Positions 1-10,830 of a DNA stretch of 64,000 nt are shown in pieces (the stretch's first letter is position 1; every line of letters starts with the position of its first letter). The stretch covers positions 312,594,209 to 312,658,208 of the forward strand of contig NC_057802.1 of the NCBI RefSeq assembly GCF_018294505.1, in the 5' to 3' direction. The notes below the pieces were generated by a model that saw nothing but the letters and a program-made list of their open reading frames with translations, made no database searches and had not been told where the DNA came from. The translations under genes were made by a program, and so were the position numbers. The DNA comes from Triticum aestivum. Its lineage: Eukaryota; Streptophyta; Magnoliopsida; Poales; Poaceae.

Positions 1-159
1 CTTTAGTTTGAGCGGCAAATATTTAATGGCGTGGAGATCATCTCCATTCGCCATGTGTATGTGGAGAAGGAAATCCTCGATCCATATTGTTGGATCGCTG
101 GTGCCATCGTATGACTCTATATTGATGGGCATGAATCCTTCGGGGAATTGATGTTCCAT
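1..159 (-). CDS. Gypsy gag (retrotransposon gag domain), partial
   Basis: The minus strand from 159 to 1 is open for 53 codons and reads through EGFMPINIESYDGTSDPTIW to a DDLHAIKYLPLKLK-like stretch. This is the start of the retrotransposon gag (capsid) domain as found in plant Ty3/gypsy elements: a Y-D-G-T-x-D-P entry followed by the A-x-K-Y-L-P-L-x-L helix. The protein would form the virus-like particle of the element. The frame also stays open for at least 40 bases upstream of the ATG at 159, so the true start may be further upstream. The rest of the gene lies beyond position 1. Confidence 0.75.
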   Translation of the reverse strand, partial: MEHQFPEGFMPINIESYDGTSDPTIWIEDFLLHIHMANGDDLHAIKYLPLKLK

Positions 160-537
160 CACCCTATCTGTGAAGCAGATCAGGTGAGCCGGACCTCGGA
201 ACCGAGGAGCACCTCGTCGAGGTCGGGAGAAAGTCGTGAATAGGCCTGATCTCGGGCACGACCATTCCTATCCATCCAGGCATCATAGCCGTCGAGCCCA
301 GTGGGGGCACATCCACTTGATCCATAGATGGACCGAGGGGGTGCCCTGTTTTCCTCGATGTGACATCGAACGTCATGAGGGTCTAGGAAGTCCACGGGGT
401 CCTTGCCGTAACGGCGTGGAGGTGGCCAGTCATTGAGGGTTTCCCGTATTGGCCTGTCCCGCCCTCTAGGGGGTCGGACATGGTCATCGGCGAGCTTTCC
501 GGTGATCGCACAGAGGAACTCTCAATGAAAGCACCAA

Positions 538-974
538 TGTCGGTGTCAAAACCGGCAGACCTCAGGGTAGGGGGTCCCTAGCTGTGGATCTCGGATCGAG
601 TATAACAGGAACGAGCTAGATGATGTATACCCAAGTTCAGCCCCTCTTGATGGAGGTAAAACCTCGAGATCATAATGTTTGATCTAACTTTAGGGCTAGG
701 TGAATGATTTTGTGTTGATGTCCCCTCTATGGGCTAAACCCTATGGCTTATATACACGCCATGGACGATATCTAGGGTTACAAGGTCGCTAAATAGGAGC
801 CAGGCAGCGGCAGAGAACTTGGAGCATACGTCAAGTCTTCAGGGGAGACAATCTTGATCACGCCTCCTGCATACGGCCTCCAGAGTCCATCTTGACCATG
901 AATAAAGGCTCGTCGGCCCAACCCGAGGAGAATGGGCCGACTGGGTTAGTACCCCCTTACCCAGGACACCGTCA
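538..974 (-). repeat. 5' LTR of the minus-strand gypsy element
   Basis: A 437-bp block with terminal TG and CA on the minus strand. It is followed immediately by the TTGGTGCTTTC leader start seen in many Triticeae gypsy elements. The second LTR lies outside the window, so the boundaries rest on the termini and the leader only. Confidence 0.7.
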
Positions 975-1058
975 CTAGGGAAACAACCGCTACAAGGTGG
1001 CCACTAAAAAATATAAGATAGATAAAGCTACTCAAAAGAAGATTCTACATCTACCCTC

Positions 1059-1063
1059 TTAAC
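1059..1063. repeat. Left target-site duplication of layer A (TTAAC)
   Basis: TTAAC directly precedes the LTR start TGAAGGAAATATGC. The same five bases, TTAAC, directly follow the LTR end TTTCCCAACA at 56391-56395. A 5-bp duplication is the copia/gypsy integration signature. It shows that everything between is one original insertion with later insertions inside it. Confidence 0.9.
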
Positions 1064-2197
1064 TGAAGGAAATATGCACTAGAGGCAATAATAAAGTTGA
1101 TATTTTATATTTCCTTATCATGATAAAGGTTTATTATTCATGCTAGAATTGTATTGATCGAAAACTTAAATACATGTGTCAATACATAAACAAATACCGT
1201 GCCCCTAGTAAGCCTCTACTAGACTAGCTTGTTGATCAAAGCTGGTTAAGGTTTCCAAACCATAGACATGTGTTGTCATTTGATAACGGGATCATATCAT
1301 TAGGAGAATGATGTGATGGACAAGACCCATTCGTTAGCTTAGCATATTGATCATTCAGTTTATTGCAATTGCTTTGTTCATATCAAATACATATTCCTTC
1401 GACTATGAGATTATGCAACTCCCGGATACCGGAAGAATACCTTGTGTGCTATCAAACGTCACAACATAACTGGGTGATCATAAAGATGCTCTACAGGTAT
1501 CTCCGGAGGTGTTTGTTGAGTTGGCATAGAGCAAGATTAGGATTTGTCACTCCGAGTATCGGAGAGGTATCTCTAGTCCCTCTCGGTAATACACATCATA
1601 AGAAGCCTTGCAAGCAAAGTGACTAATGAGTTAGTTGCAAGATGTTGTATTACGGAATGTGTAAACAGACTTGCCGGTAACGAGATTGAACTAGGTATGA
1701 AGATACCGATGATCGAATCTCGGGCAAGTAACATACCGATGGACAAAGGGAATTACGTAGGTTGTCATAAGGTTCGACCGATAAAGATCTTCGTAGAATA
1801 TGTAGGAGACAATATGGGCATCCAGGTTCCGCTATTGGTTATTGATCAGAGATGTGTCTTGGTCATGTCTACATAGTTCTCGAACCCGTAGGGTCTGCAC
1901 GCTTAACGTTCGTTGACGATATAGTACTGTATGAGTTATGTATGTTGGTGACCGAATGTTGTTCAGAGTCCCTGATGTGATCACGGACATGACGAGGAGC
2001 TCCAGAATGGTCCGGAGGTAAAGATTGATATATGGGATAATAGTGTTTGGTCACTTAAAGGGTTCCAGAATTCACCGGAAGGAGTTCTGGATGTTTCCCG
2101 AAATGTTTGGGTACAAGAACACTTTATTTGGGCCAAAGGGGAAAGCCCACGAGGCTTTTGGAAAATGCAAAAGGGAGTTTTGCGGAGACCAGAGGCA

Positions 2198-2250
2198 AGA
2201 CGCCAGGAACCCTGGCGTCTAGGGGGTAGACGCCGGGAACCCTGGCGTCT
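2198..2250. repeat. Two tandem hairpin-forming palindromes in the layer A LTR
   Basis: At 2198-2220, arms AGACGCCAGG and CCTGGCGTCT flank AAC. At 2228-2250, AGACGCCGGG and CCTGGCGTCT flank AAC. The 3' LTR has slightly decayed copies at 55803-55825 and 55833-55855. They sit about 90 bp upstream of the TATA-like box. Confidence 0.8.
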
Positions 2251-2340
2251 AGCCCTGGAGTCCGAGAAGGACTCTTGCCTTTCGGGCAAAACTGACTTTG
2301 AGGAGGCTTTTACTCCAAGTTTTGAGCCCAGGGCTCAACA

Positions 2341-2350
2341 TATAAATATA
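2341..2350 (+). promoter_or_regulatory. TATA-like box of the layer A LTR promoter
   Basis: TATAAATATA lies about two-thirds of the way into the LTR, where retrotransposon transcription normally begins. The 3' LTR has TATAAATAGAGG at about 55945. The transcription start itself cannot be seen from sequence. Confidence 0.6.
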
Positions 2351-2784
2351 AGGGCAAGGATAGCACCCAAGACACATCAAGATTCACCAAGCCGTGTGTC
2401 GGCAACCCCGTCCCCTCTAGTTTATCCTCCGTCTAGTTTCTGTAGTGCTTGGTGAAGCCCTGCGGAGATTGTTCTTCATCACCAACCGTCACCATGCCGT
2501 CGTGTTGCCGGAACTCATCTACTACTTTGCTTCTCTTGCTGGATCGATAAGGCGAGGACGTCATCGAGCTGAACATGTGATGAATGCGGAAGCGTCGTAC
2601 GTTGGTACTTGATCGGGACGGATCGTGAAGGTGTATGACTACATCAACCGTGTTGATAAACGCTTCCGCTTAGAGATTTTCAAGGGTATGAAGATGCTCT
2701 CCCCCTCTCGTAGCTATGCATCTCCATGGATAGATATTGCATGTGCATAGAATTTTTTTGTTTTCCAAGCAACGTTTCCCAACA

Positions 2785-2800
2785 GTGGCATCGAGCCAGG
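2785..2800 (+). other. Primer-binding site of layer A
   Basis: GTGGCATCGAGCCAGG directly follows the LTR. It resembles the canonical plant copia site TGGTATCAGAGC, which pairs with the 3' end of initiator methionine tRNA, but it is decayed. The stretch from here to about 4030 is untranslated leader with no supported gene. Confidence 0.7.
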
Positions 2801-4031
2801 TCTATGCGTAGATGATATGCACGAGTAGAACACAAAGAGTTGTGGGCGGTGATAGTCATACTGCTTACCACCAACGTCTTATTTTGATTCGGCGGTATTG
2901 TGGGATGAAGCGGCCCGGACCAACCTTACATGTCCACGCACATGAGACCGATTCCACCAACAGACATGCAACTAGTTTTGCATAAAGGTGGCTGGCGGGT
3001 GTCTGTTTCTCCTACTTTAGTTGAATCGAATTTGACTATGGCCGGTACTTGAAGAAGGTTAAAACATCAAACTTGATGAATCATCATTGTGGTTTTTGCC
3101 ATAGGTAAGAACGGTTCTTGATAGAAGCCCGTAGCAGCCACGTAAAACTTGCAACAGCAAAGTAGAGAACGTCTAACTTGTTTTTGCAGGGCATGTTGGA
3201 TGTGATATGGTCAAGATATGATGTGATATATGTTGATGTATGAGATGATCATGTTTTGTAATATCGACAACCGGCAGGAGCCTTAGGGTTGTCTCTTTAT
3301 TGTATGCAGTGCAAGCGCCGTGTAATTGCTTTACTTTATCACTATGCGTTAGCGACAGTTGTAGAAGCAATAGTTGGTGTGACGACCTCGACGCAACGAT
3401 GCTGCAATGGAGATAAAGGTGTCAAGCCGGTGACGATGGGGACCATGATGATGCTTTGGAGATGGAGATCAAAAGCACAAGATGATGATGGCCATATCAT
3501 GTCACATATTTTGATTGCATGTGATGTTTATCTTTTATGCATCTTATTTTTCATAGGATGGTGGTAGCATTATAAGATGATCCCTTCACTTAATTTCAAG
3601 ATAAAAGTGTTCTCCCTGAGTATGCATCGTTGCTACAGTTCATCGTTTCGAGACACCATGTGATGATCGGGTGTGATAGACTCTACGTTCACATACAACG
3701 GGTGTAAGACAGTTTTGCACATGCAGAATGCTTAGGTTAAACTTGACGAGCCTAGCATGTACAGACATGGTCTCGGAACACTGGAGACCGAAAGTTCGAA
3801 CATGAGTCATATAGTAGATATGATCAACATAGAGATGTTCACAATTGATGACTAGACGTGATGATCGGACATGGGTTAGTTGATTTGGATCATGTATCAC
3901 TTAGATAACTTGAGGGATGTTTATTTAAGTGGGAGTTCATTAGTAATTTGATTAATTGAACTTAGTCCTGATAGTATTTGAAAATCTATGCTGTACATCA
4001 ATAGCTCAGAATATAGCTCCTCTATTTTGAT

Positions 4032-4562
4032 ATGTTCCTAGAGAAAACTAAGTTTAAAGATGATAGTAGCAATGATGCGGACTGGGTCCGTGATCTGAGG
4101 ATTATCCTCATTGCTGCACAGAAGAATTATGTCCTTGATGCACCGCTAGGTGACAAACCTGTTGCAGGATCTGATGCAAACGTAAATTATGAACGTTTGG
4201 CAAGCTCAAGATGGTGGCTACTTAATAGTTTAGTGCGCCATGCTTTATGGCTTAGAACTGGAACTTAAAAAACGTTTTGAACGCCATGGAGCATATGAGA
4301 TGTTTCAAGAGCTGAAATTGGTATTTCATACTCATGCCCGTGTCGAGAGGTATGAGACCTCTGACAAGTACTTTGCCTACAATATGGAGGAGAATACCTC
4401 AGCCAGTGAGCATGTGCTCAGAATGTCTAAGTACTACAATCGGTTGAATCAACTGGGAGTTAATCTTCCAGATAAGATAGTGATTGATAGAGTTCTCTAG
4501 TCACTATCACCAAGCTACTATAACTTCGTGATGAACGATAATATGCAAGGGATGACGCAAAC
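4032..4562 (+). pseudogene. Layer A gag, N-terminal part, disrupted
   Basis: The reading frame from 4032 encodes an Angela-type gag that includes DWVRDLRIILIAAQKNYVL. A frame change and an in-frame TAG near 4230 shift the signal to the frame used at 4240-4500, which has the stretches CAMLYGLELELKKRFERHGA and YNRLNQLGVNLPDKIVIDRV. A TAG stop at 4498 interrupts it again. The gene is then cut at 4563 by a gypsy remnant and resumes at about 7854. Gag of this type (UBN2/retrotran_gag relatives) builds the particle. It cannot be translated as one protein here. Confidence 0.85.
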
Positions 4563-5079
4563 TGTCGTGGAATTGTCACGGCAGATGTCCTTGAGCTAGG
4601 ACTTAGTCGTGGAGCCATCGCAACTAGGAAGCTTGAAGGGGTTATGCGGGACAAGGAACACGAGGGTTTATACTGGTTCGGCCCCTTACGGTGAAGGTAA
4701 AAGCCTACGTCCAGTTTGAGGTGATATTGATTAGGGTTACGATCGCCAGGAGCTAAACAGCTATGCCCGGCTCTCGATGAGATTGTTCTCGCCCTTAAAC
4801 CGCTGCCGGGTCGTCCCTTTATATAGGGAGGCTGACGCCCAGCAGCCCTTAGAGTCCCGGCCGGCTCATAAGAGTGTCCGGCTCGGACTCTAAACTATAC
4901 TTGCCTTACGCTACAAGTTCTACTATAATAATGATTGTAACTACGGGCCTTAAGCCATATCCGGGTCTCAGCCTATCTCTGGCCCATCGTCTTGAAACTT
5001 GGCTCCGGGCTTCTGGCAACGACCGTACGAGTAACCCGGGCCCTCCTGGCGGGTGACTCTAAGGTCTATATCCTCAACA
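4563..5079 (-). repeat. 3' LTR of the gypsy remnant (517 bp)
   Basis: TG...CA termini on the minus strand (TGTTGAGG...CCACGACA), with TATATAAAG around 4815-4826 read on the minus strand. The left edge is exactly where the layer A gag reading is broken. Confidence 0.7.
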
Positions 5080-5363
5080 TTAGGCCCCAGATTGATTTGA
5101 GCCGGCTCATGTCAATCTTCAACTCTTCTGACAGAAAAAATCTCCGGCTTACCATTTATGTGAAGGCCATAACCCGGAGTGACGTCATCCTCTGGACTCC
5201 GGATAATCCGCCATGATGTCATCCTCCATTAAGTCCGTTTTTTACTCCGCCAGATCCGCAACGGATCTTTGCTTTACTATCCTTCCGAAAATCGAGGCGT
5301 CGTGGGGGGGAGATAACCACGACGTGGTCTCCTTGAATCTCGCGCCCACTTATGACCTCGCCT

Positions 5364-5371
5364 TATAAATA
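5364..5371 (+). promoter_or_regulatory. TATA box of the antisense spliced gene
   Basis: TATAAATA lies about 800 bp upstream of the ATG at 6166. It is followed by a pyrimidine-rich leader, a good donor GGTGAGTC at 5548 and an acceptor ATCATAG ending at 6149. This fits a gene with its own promoter and a roughly 600-bp 5' UTR intron. Confidence 0.5.
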
Positions 5372-6165
5372 GGCCGGCCCAATGGGCTCTTCTCACGCTC
5401 TCTTCTTCCTCCTCGCGCCGTCGCTCCTCTGCCCGAGCTCTGCCACTGCCGCCGCCGTCGCGCCCCTGATCTTCATCAACCCGGCCGCTGCATCACCCTG
5501 ACTCGGATCAGATAAACGGCGGCGACTTTCGCTCTTCTCCAACTCCGGTGAGTCTCTTCTGCCTTGTTAGAACAGATCTGCGGTAGAGTTCAAACAGTTC
5601 ATCCGTGTTCTTCGCCATTGTCCACAGGCTTCAGTAGTTCTCGTAGTTGTCACCCTTGTTTGATCTTAGATATGCATAGACTTGCTGCAGTAGTTGTTTA
5701 TTACTCATTTCACCTGCAAAACACACTTCTTTCCACTGCATAAGATCTCCTTCGAGCTCAAGAACTCCCCTGCTTCCGCATTTTAGGTCTAGAAAATTTT
5801 CTTTGCTCCGACCATTTTGATCCAAAAAAGTTATGGTAGTATGCGAAACCTGTTTTACCACACTTAGTAAAAACTGCAACCATTGAATCTTGGCGGCTTA
5901 CATTTCCGGCTTAAAGAAAACATGCGCCGTAGAACTTTCCGGTTTAAAGAGAACCATGCTCTGTGGAATCCTCCGGCTTAACTGTGATAAAGCCGTAAAC
6001 AATCAATCTTATCTTGAATGCCCCTGTGTCTTAAATAATCCACTGTACCTGAGTATATATCATTAGTCCCCTTCATAAGCCGCCATCTTAGTTTGAACGA
6101 TAGATCTCCGGCTTATAATTAACCCGGACACTTTTTCTCTTTATCATAGACTACCAACTTTCACC

Positions 6166-8329
6166 ATGCCTCCCAAGGCTCCCATCACTTGCAACTGGAT
6201 GAGGTCCAACGTCACCGACGAGACCCTGGCCAATTTCGTTAAGTCCGGATATTTTCCTAAGAAGGAAATCATGTCCTACCGTGCCCCTGACCCGTCGGAA
6301 GAGAGACCACAGCCAAGGGACGGGGAGGTAGTGATCTTCGCAGACCATATGAGCCGGGGCTTCGCACCACCCGGCTCAAAGTTTTTCAAGGACGTGCTCA
6401 ACTTTTTTGACCTACGGCCTCAGGATATAGGACCCAACTCCGTATCCAACATCTGCAACTTCCAAGTCTTTTGCGAAGTGTATCTTGGAGAAGAGCCGAG
6501 TCTGCTGCTCTTCAGAGAGCTGTTTTACTTAAACCGCCAAAATGAGTGCGCCAACGGGCCAAGTCTAGAGTTAGGTGGCATCTCCATCCAGCGGCGTAGG
6601 GACTGTCTTTTCCCTTATGCAGAGCCGCCAAGCCACCCCAAGGACTGGAATATGACTTGGTTCTACTGCCAAGATACGTCTCCGGCTGACGAGAACCCGC
6701 TGCCCGGCTTTCGCCCAACACGTCTAGAGCCGACTCATCCGCTGTCGGACAAACTGACTGCAGCGGAACGCCAGCCTCTGCTTCCAACTATCAATAAAAT
6801 CAAGGCCCTGCTAGGCAACGGTCTGAACGGAATTGACCTGGTCCGGGTCTGGATCTCATGGCGGGTGATCCCATTGAGCCGCCGCCTCGGCTTAATGTGT
6901 GAGTACACCGGGCGAAAGGATGACCCGCAGAGGCACAGTCGCAATGATCTTCTAGAAGACGTCGCAGAGGAAGAGACCAAGGCTCTTCTAAACGAGAGCC
7001 TGGCAGATTGCGGAAGAACCGGGTTAGCCCCCTTCTGCAAGACCAATCCAGCCCCAGCGGTAAGCCGCTGACTTTAACTTTTATCTTCATCTGTATATAC
7101 CCTTTATCTGAACCGTTTTAAGAATCAATCATTGTATCTTTCAGGATGATGATAAGTTCTGGCGGGTCAAATATGACCATGAAGCGGCCAAGAAGGCCAG
7201 GAAGGCGAAGAAAGCCGCCAGGAAAGCCGCTCCTCGCAAAAAGGGAAGCAGACCCACTGCTTCGGAGCTAATGCAGTTAAGCGACAGCTCCGAGTCAGAG
7301 GTAACCCTTAAACCTTTAAATTCTTGCTGTATTTGTTGTTTGCTGCTGTCCGCCTTATCAACACTTGCTTATTGACAGGATGACACCGGCGCCAGTAACC
7401 CAGTGGTTGAAGAGGTAACATCACTTTCCTCCGGCTCGGAGCCCTTGCCACAGCTGAAAGTCCGAAGGGTAACCAGGAAAGTAAGCTTTTCACATCCTTT
7501 AGCTCATCAAGACCCTCAATTTCTTTTGAAGCAGCAGGTTCACGAAAGTCGGCGTCACACCCGGGCCCGCAAGGACACCGACCTCTCCGCCGGGTTACCC
7601 GACGCAACAAGGAAGCGTCGCACTGAGGTTTTTTCTCACTTGTACCCTTTTCATCCGTTGGCGGGTGTTATCCGTCAGCCACTCAACTCTTCTGACTCCA
7701 ATTATCAGGAGACCTCCCCCTCTTCGGGTGACTCCATGCAGTCAAATCTGCCGGCCTTCAAGACTGCGCCCGGGTAACAACAATCTTCTTACATTATCTT
7801 TGTCTGTACTTACTCTTTGTGTGCCTAACACTTCTGTCTTTTCAGCGCCCAGGCGATGCTGAAATCCGTGAAGGTAGAAATCAAGAAAGAGCATCAAGTG
7901 TTGATGGTTAACAAGACCACTAGTTTCAAGAAAAAGGGCAAGGGAAAGAAAGGGAACTTCAAGACGAATGGCAAGCAAGTTGCCACTCCCGAGAAGAAGC
8001 CCAAAGCTGGACCTAAGCCTGAAACTAAGTGCTTCTACTACAAAGGGAATGGTCACTCGAAGCGGAACTTCCCCAAATATATGATTAATGAGAAGGATGG
8101 CCAAGTCAACAAATGTACATTTGATATACATGTTATTGATGTGTACCTTACTAGTATTAGTAGTAACCCCTGGGTATTTGATACTGGTTCAGTTGCTAAG
8201 ATTAGTAACTCGAAACAGGAGTTGCAGAATAAACAAAGACTAGTTAAGGGCGAGGTGACGATGTGTGTTAGAAGTGATTCCAAGGTTGATACGATCACCA
8301 TCACACACTCCCTCTACCTTCGGGATTAG
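6166..8329 (+). CDS. Spliced antisense gene of the gypsy remnant (putative gypsy-type transposon domain, PF04195-like), fused in frame to layer A gag
   Basis: ATG at 6166 in context CACCATGCC opens 298 codons that match my recollection of the grass 'putative gypsy type transposon' family (also labelled transposase_28), with stretches such as SNICNFQVFCEVYLGEEPSL and DWNMTWFYCQD. Its biochemical role is unknown. Predicted exons, each with GT/AG borders and an open frame, are 6166-7059, 7145-7300, 7379-7480, 7535-7627, 7709-7773 and 7846 onward. Exon 2 is very Lys/Ala-rich and basic; exons 3 to 5 are polar and low in complexity. The last acceptor (TTTTCAG, 7845) leads after about 8 bases into layer A gag. 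The frame agrees: the joined frame runs to the TAG/TAA region at 8329, for about 597 residues. Whether it is transcribed is unknown. Confidence 0.6.
7854..8329 (+). pseudogene. Layer A gag C-terminus, zinc knuckle and protease start
   Basis: Layer A coding sequence resumes here with AMLKSVKVEIKKEHQVLMVN, then a Lys-rich tract and a degraded zinc knuckle, CFYYKGNGHSKRNF. Two of the four metal ligands of CX2CX4HX4C are lost (second Cys to Tyr and last Cys to Phe). A protease-like WVFDTGS follows at about 8170. A stop at 8327-8329 ends the frame. Upstream it is continuous in frame with the spliced gypsy-remnant gene. Confidence 0.8.
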
Positions 8330-8379
8330 TGTTCAACCTAAATAAATGTTATTTGGTGTTTGCGTTGAGTGTGAATATG

Positions 8380-9180
8380 ATTAGATCATGTTTATTGCAA
8401 CGGTTATTCATTTAAGTCAGAGAATAATTGTTGTTCTACTTACATGAATAAAACCTTCTATGGTCATACACCCAATGTGAATGGTTTATTGAATCTCAAT
8501 CGTAGTGATACACATATTCATAATATTGATGCCAAAAGATGCAAAGTTGATAATGATAGTGCAACATACTTGTGGCGCTGCCGTTTAGGTCATATTGGTG
8601 TAAAGCGCATCAAGAAACTCCATACGGATGGACTTTTGGAATCACTTGATTATGAATCATTTGATACTTGCGAACCATGCCTCATGGGCAAGATGACTAA
8701 AACTCCGTTCTCCGGAACAAGGGAGAAAGCTAATGACTTATTGGAAATAATACATACCGATGTATGCGTTCCGATGAGTGTTGAGGCACGCGGCAGTTAT
8801 CATTATTTTCTGACCTTCACAGATGATTTAAGCAGATATGGGTATATCTACTTAATGAAATACAAGTATGAAACATTTGAAAAGTTCAAAGTATTTCAGA
8901 GTGAAGTGGAGAATCATCATCACAAGAAAATAAAAGTTTCTATGATCTGATCGCAGAGGCGAATATTTTAGTTACGAGTTTGGCCTTCATTTAAAAAATG
9001 TGGAATAGTTTCACAACTCACGCCACCTGGAACACCACAGCGTAATGGTGTGTCCGAACATCGTAACCGTACTTTATTAGATATGGTGCGATCTATGATG
9101 TCTCTTACTGATTACCATTATCGTTTTGGGGTTATGCATTAAAGACAACCACATTCACGTTAAATAGGGCACCATCTAAA
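8380..9180 (+). pseudogene. Layer A integrase (pre-integrase zinc finger and catalytic core), broken
   Basis: The frame at 8444-8950 has the HHCC region (CRLGHIGVKRIKKLH ... CEPCLMGK) and the start of the core (IIHTDVCVPM, normally DVCGPM, then FTDDLSRYGYIYL). A stop at 8948 ends it. The core continues in another frame to about 9180 with PPGTPQRNGVSEHRNRTLLD, which carries the third catalytic Glu. Integrase would insert the cDNA copy; this one cannot be made whole. Confidence 0.85.
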
Positions 9181-9181
9181 T

Positions 9182-9889
9182 ATGTTGAGACGACACCGTA
9201 TGAACTATGGTTTGGCAAGAAACCTAAGTTCATTTCTTAAAGTTCAGGGTTGCGACACTTATGTCAAAAGGCTTCAGCCTGATAAGCTCGAACCCAAATC
9301 GGAGAAGTGCATCCTAAGAGGATACCCTAAGGAAACAATTGGGTACACCTTCTACCACAGATCCGAAGGCAAGATCTTTGTTGCCAAGATTGGAACATAT
9401 CTAGAGAAGGAGTTTCTCTCGAAAGAAGTGAGTGGGAGGAAAATAGAACTTGATGAGGTAATTGTACCTTCTCTCAATTTGGAAAGTAGCGCATCAGAGA
9501 AATCCGTTCCTGTGATGCCTACACCAACTAGAGAGGAAGCTAATGTTGATGATCATGAAAATTCGGATCAAGTTACTACTGGACCTCGTAGGTCAAACAG
9601 AGCACGTTCCGCACCAGAGTGGTATGGTAATCTTGTCCTGGAAGTCATGTTACTAGACCATGATGAACCTATGAACTATGAAGAAGCAATGATGAGCCTA
9701 GATTCCAACATAAGGCTTGAAGCCATGAAATCTGAGATAGGATCCATGTATGAGAACAAAGTATGGACTTTGGTGGACTTGCCCGATGATCGGCAAGCCA
9801 TTGAGAATAAATGGATATTCAAGAAGAAGACAGACACTGATGGTAATGTAACCATCTACAAAGCTCGACTTGTCATGAAAGGTTTTTGA
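9182..9889 (+). pseudogene. Layer A integrase C-terminal region and start of reverse transcriptase
   Basis: Open for 235 codons. It starts in the integrase C-terminal region (TPYELWFGKKP), passes an acidic linker with RRSNRARSAPEWYG, and enters the reverse transcriptase at EAMKSEIGSMYENKVWTLVD and NKWIFKKKTDTDGNV. A TGA at 9887 replaces the residue before the conserved Q-V-x-G-V-D-Y-D-E-T-F motif, which continues in the same frame after the stop. Confidence 0.85.
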
Positions 9890-10830
9890 CAGGTTCAAGG
9901 AGTTGACTATGATGAGACCTTCTCACCCGTAGCGATGCTTGAGTCAGTACGAATCATGTTAGCAATTGCTGCATTTTATAATCTAGCAAATGGACTGGTG
10001 TAAGCATCTCAGAGTTGGAATATGCGCTTTGATGAGGTGATCAAACCATATGGTTTTATACAGACTTATGGCGAAGCCTGTATTTACAAGAAAGTGAGTG
10101 GGAGCTCTGTAGCATTTCCGATATTATATGTGGATGGCATATTGCTGATTGGAAATGATATGGAATTTTTGGATAGCAAAAAAGGATAGTTGAAAAAATT
10201 CAATGAAAGACCTCGGTGAAGCTGCTTACATATTAGGCATCAACATCTATAGAGATAGATCAAGATGCTTGATAAGATTTTTAATGAGTACATACCTTGA
10301 CAAGATTTTGAAGGAGTTCAAAATGGAACGGTCAAAGAATGAGTTCTTGCCTGTGCTACAAGGTATGAAGTTGAGTAAAACTCAAAACCCGACCACAGCA
10401 GAAGATAGAGAGAGAATGAAAGTCATTCCCTATGCCTCAGCCATAGGTTCTATAAAGTATGCCAAGTTGTGTACCAGACTCGTTGTGTGCCTTGCCATGA
10501 GTTTGGCAAGGGGGCACAATAGTGATCCAGGAGTGGATCACTGGATAGCGGTCCAAATTATCCTTAGTTACCTAAGAGGACTAAGGAAATATTTCTCGGT
10601 TATGGAGGTGATAAAAAGTTCGGCGTAAAGAGTTACGCCGATGCAAGCTTTGACACTGATTCAGATGACTCTGAGTCTCAATCTGGATACATATTGAAAG
10701 TGGGAGTAATTGGCTAGATTAGCTCCATGTAGAGCATTGTAGACATAGAAATTTGCAAAATACATACGGATCTGAATGTGGCAGACCCATTGACTAAACT
10801 TCTCTCACAAGCAAAACATGATCACACCTT
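9890..10830 (+). pseudogene. Layer A reverse transcriptase and RNase H, with deletions
   Basis: QVQGVDYDETFSPVAMLES is recognisable. About 50 residues including the QMDVKTAFLNG catalytic block are then missing around 9990-10010, and the sequence resumes at SWNMRFDEVIKPYGF. The active-site YVDD reads YVDG at about 10128. RNase H begins at KSYADASFDTD (about 10630), but its middle is deleted: the text jumps from SGYILKVGV to EICKIHTDLNVADPLTK. The frame shifts at about 10200. Confidence 0.85.

Larger units (their letters stand above)
1..974 (-). mobile_element. 5' end of a Ty3/gypsy LTR retrotransposon, cut by the window edge
   Basis: Read on the minus strand, this is an LTR (974 to 538), a short leader that begins TTGGTGCTTTCATTGAGAG right after the LTR, and then the start of a gag gene running off the window at position 1. 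The LTR begins TGACGGTGTCC and ends GACACCGACA, so it has TG...CA termini. The order LTR, leader, gag fixes the orientation. Only the first part of the element is visible, so the family is not assigned. Confidence 0.8.
1064..2784 (+). repeat. 5' LTR of layer A (1,721 bp)
   Basis: It starts TGAAGGAAATATGC, typical of the Angela/WIS/BARE group, and ends CGTTTCCCAACA next to the primer-binding site. A matching copy begins at 10983 and finishes at 56390 after the layer B insertion. A TATA-like box lies at 2341 and two tandem hairpins lie at 2198-2250. Confidence 0.9.
4563..7850 (-). mobile_element. 3' remnant of a minus-strand gypsy element (probably Tat lineage) inserted in layer A gag
   Basis: Layer A gag stops at 4562 and resumes at about 7854. 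The left part of the insert (4563-5079) is an LTR. On the minus strand it runs TGTTGAGGATATAG to CCACGACA with a TATATAAAG box, and it is preceded on that strand by a purine-rich GGGGCCTAA tract, so it is a 3' LTR. The rest is internal sequence carrying a spliced gene in antisense. There is no second LTR and no gag-pol, so the 5' side of the element has been deleted and the right junction is a break rather than a natural end. Antisense extra genes next to the 3' LTR are known from Tat-lineage gypsy elements; assigning this copy to that lineage is inference. Confidence 0.7.

Noticed and set aside
975..1058. Continuation of the gypsy LTR to the layer A junction
   Set aside because: The TG...CA terminus at 974 and the change of sequence character indicate flanking DNA rather than LTR.
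2165..2455. 96-codon frame in the layer A LTR
   Set aside because: It covers the hairpins and the TATA region. The 3' LTR has an open counterpart, but it reads through repeat-driven composition, and promoter sequence makes translation unlikely.
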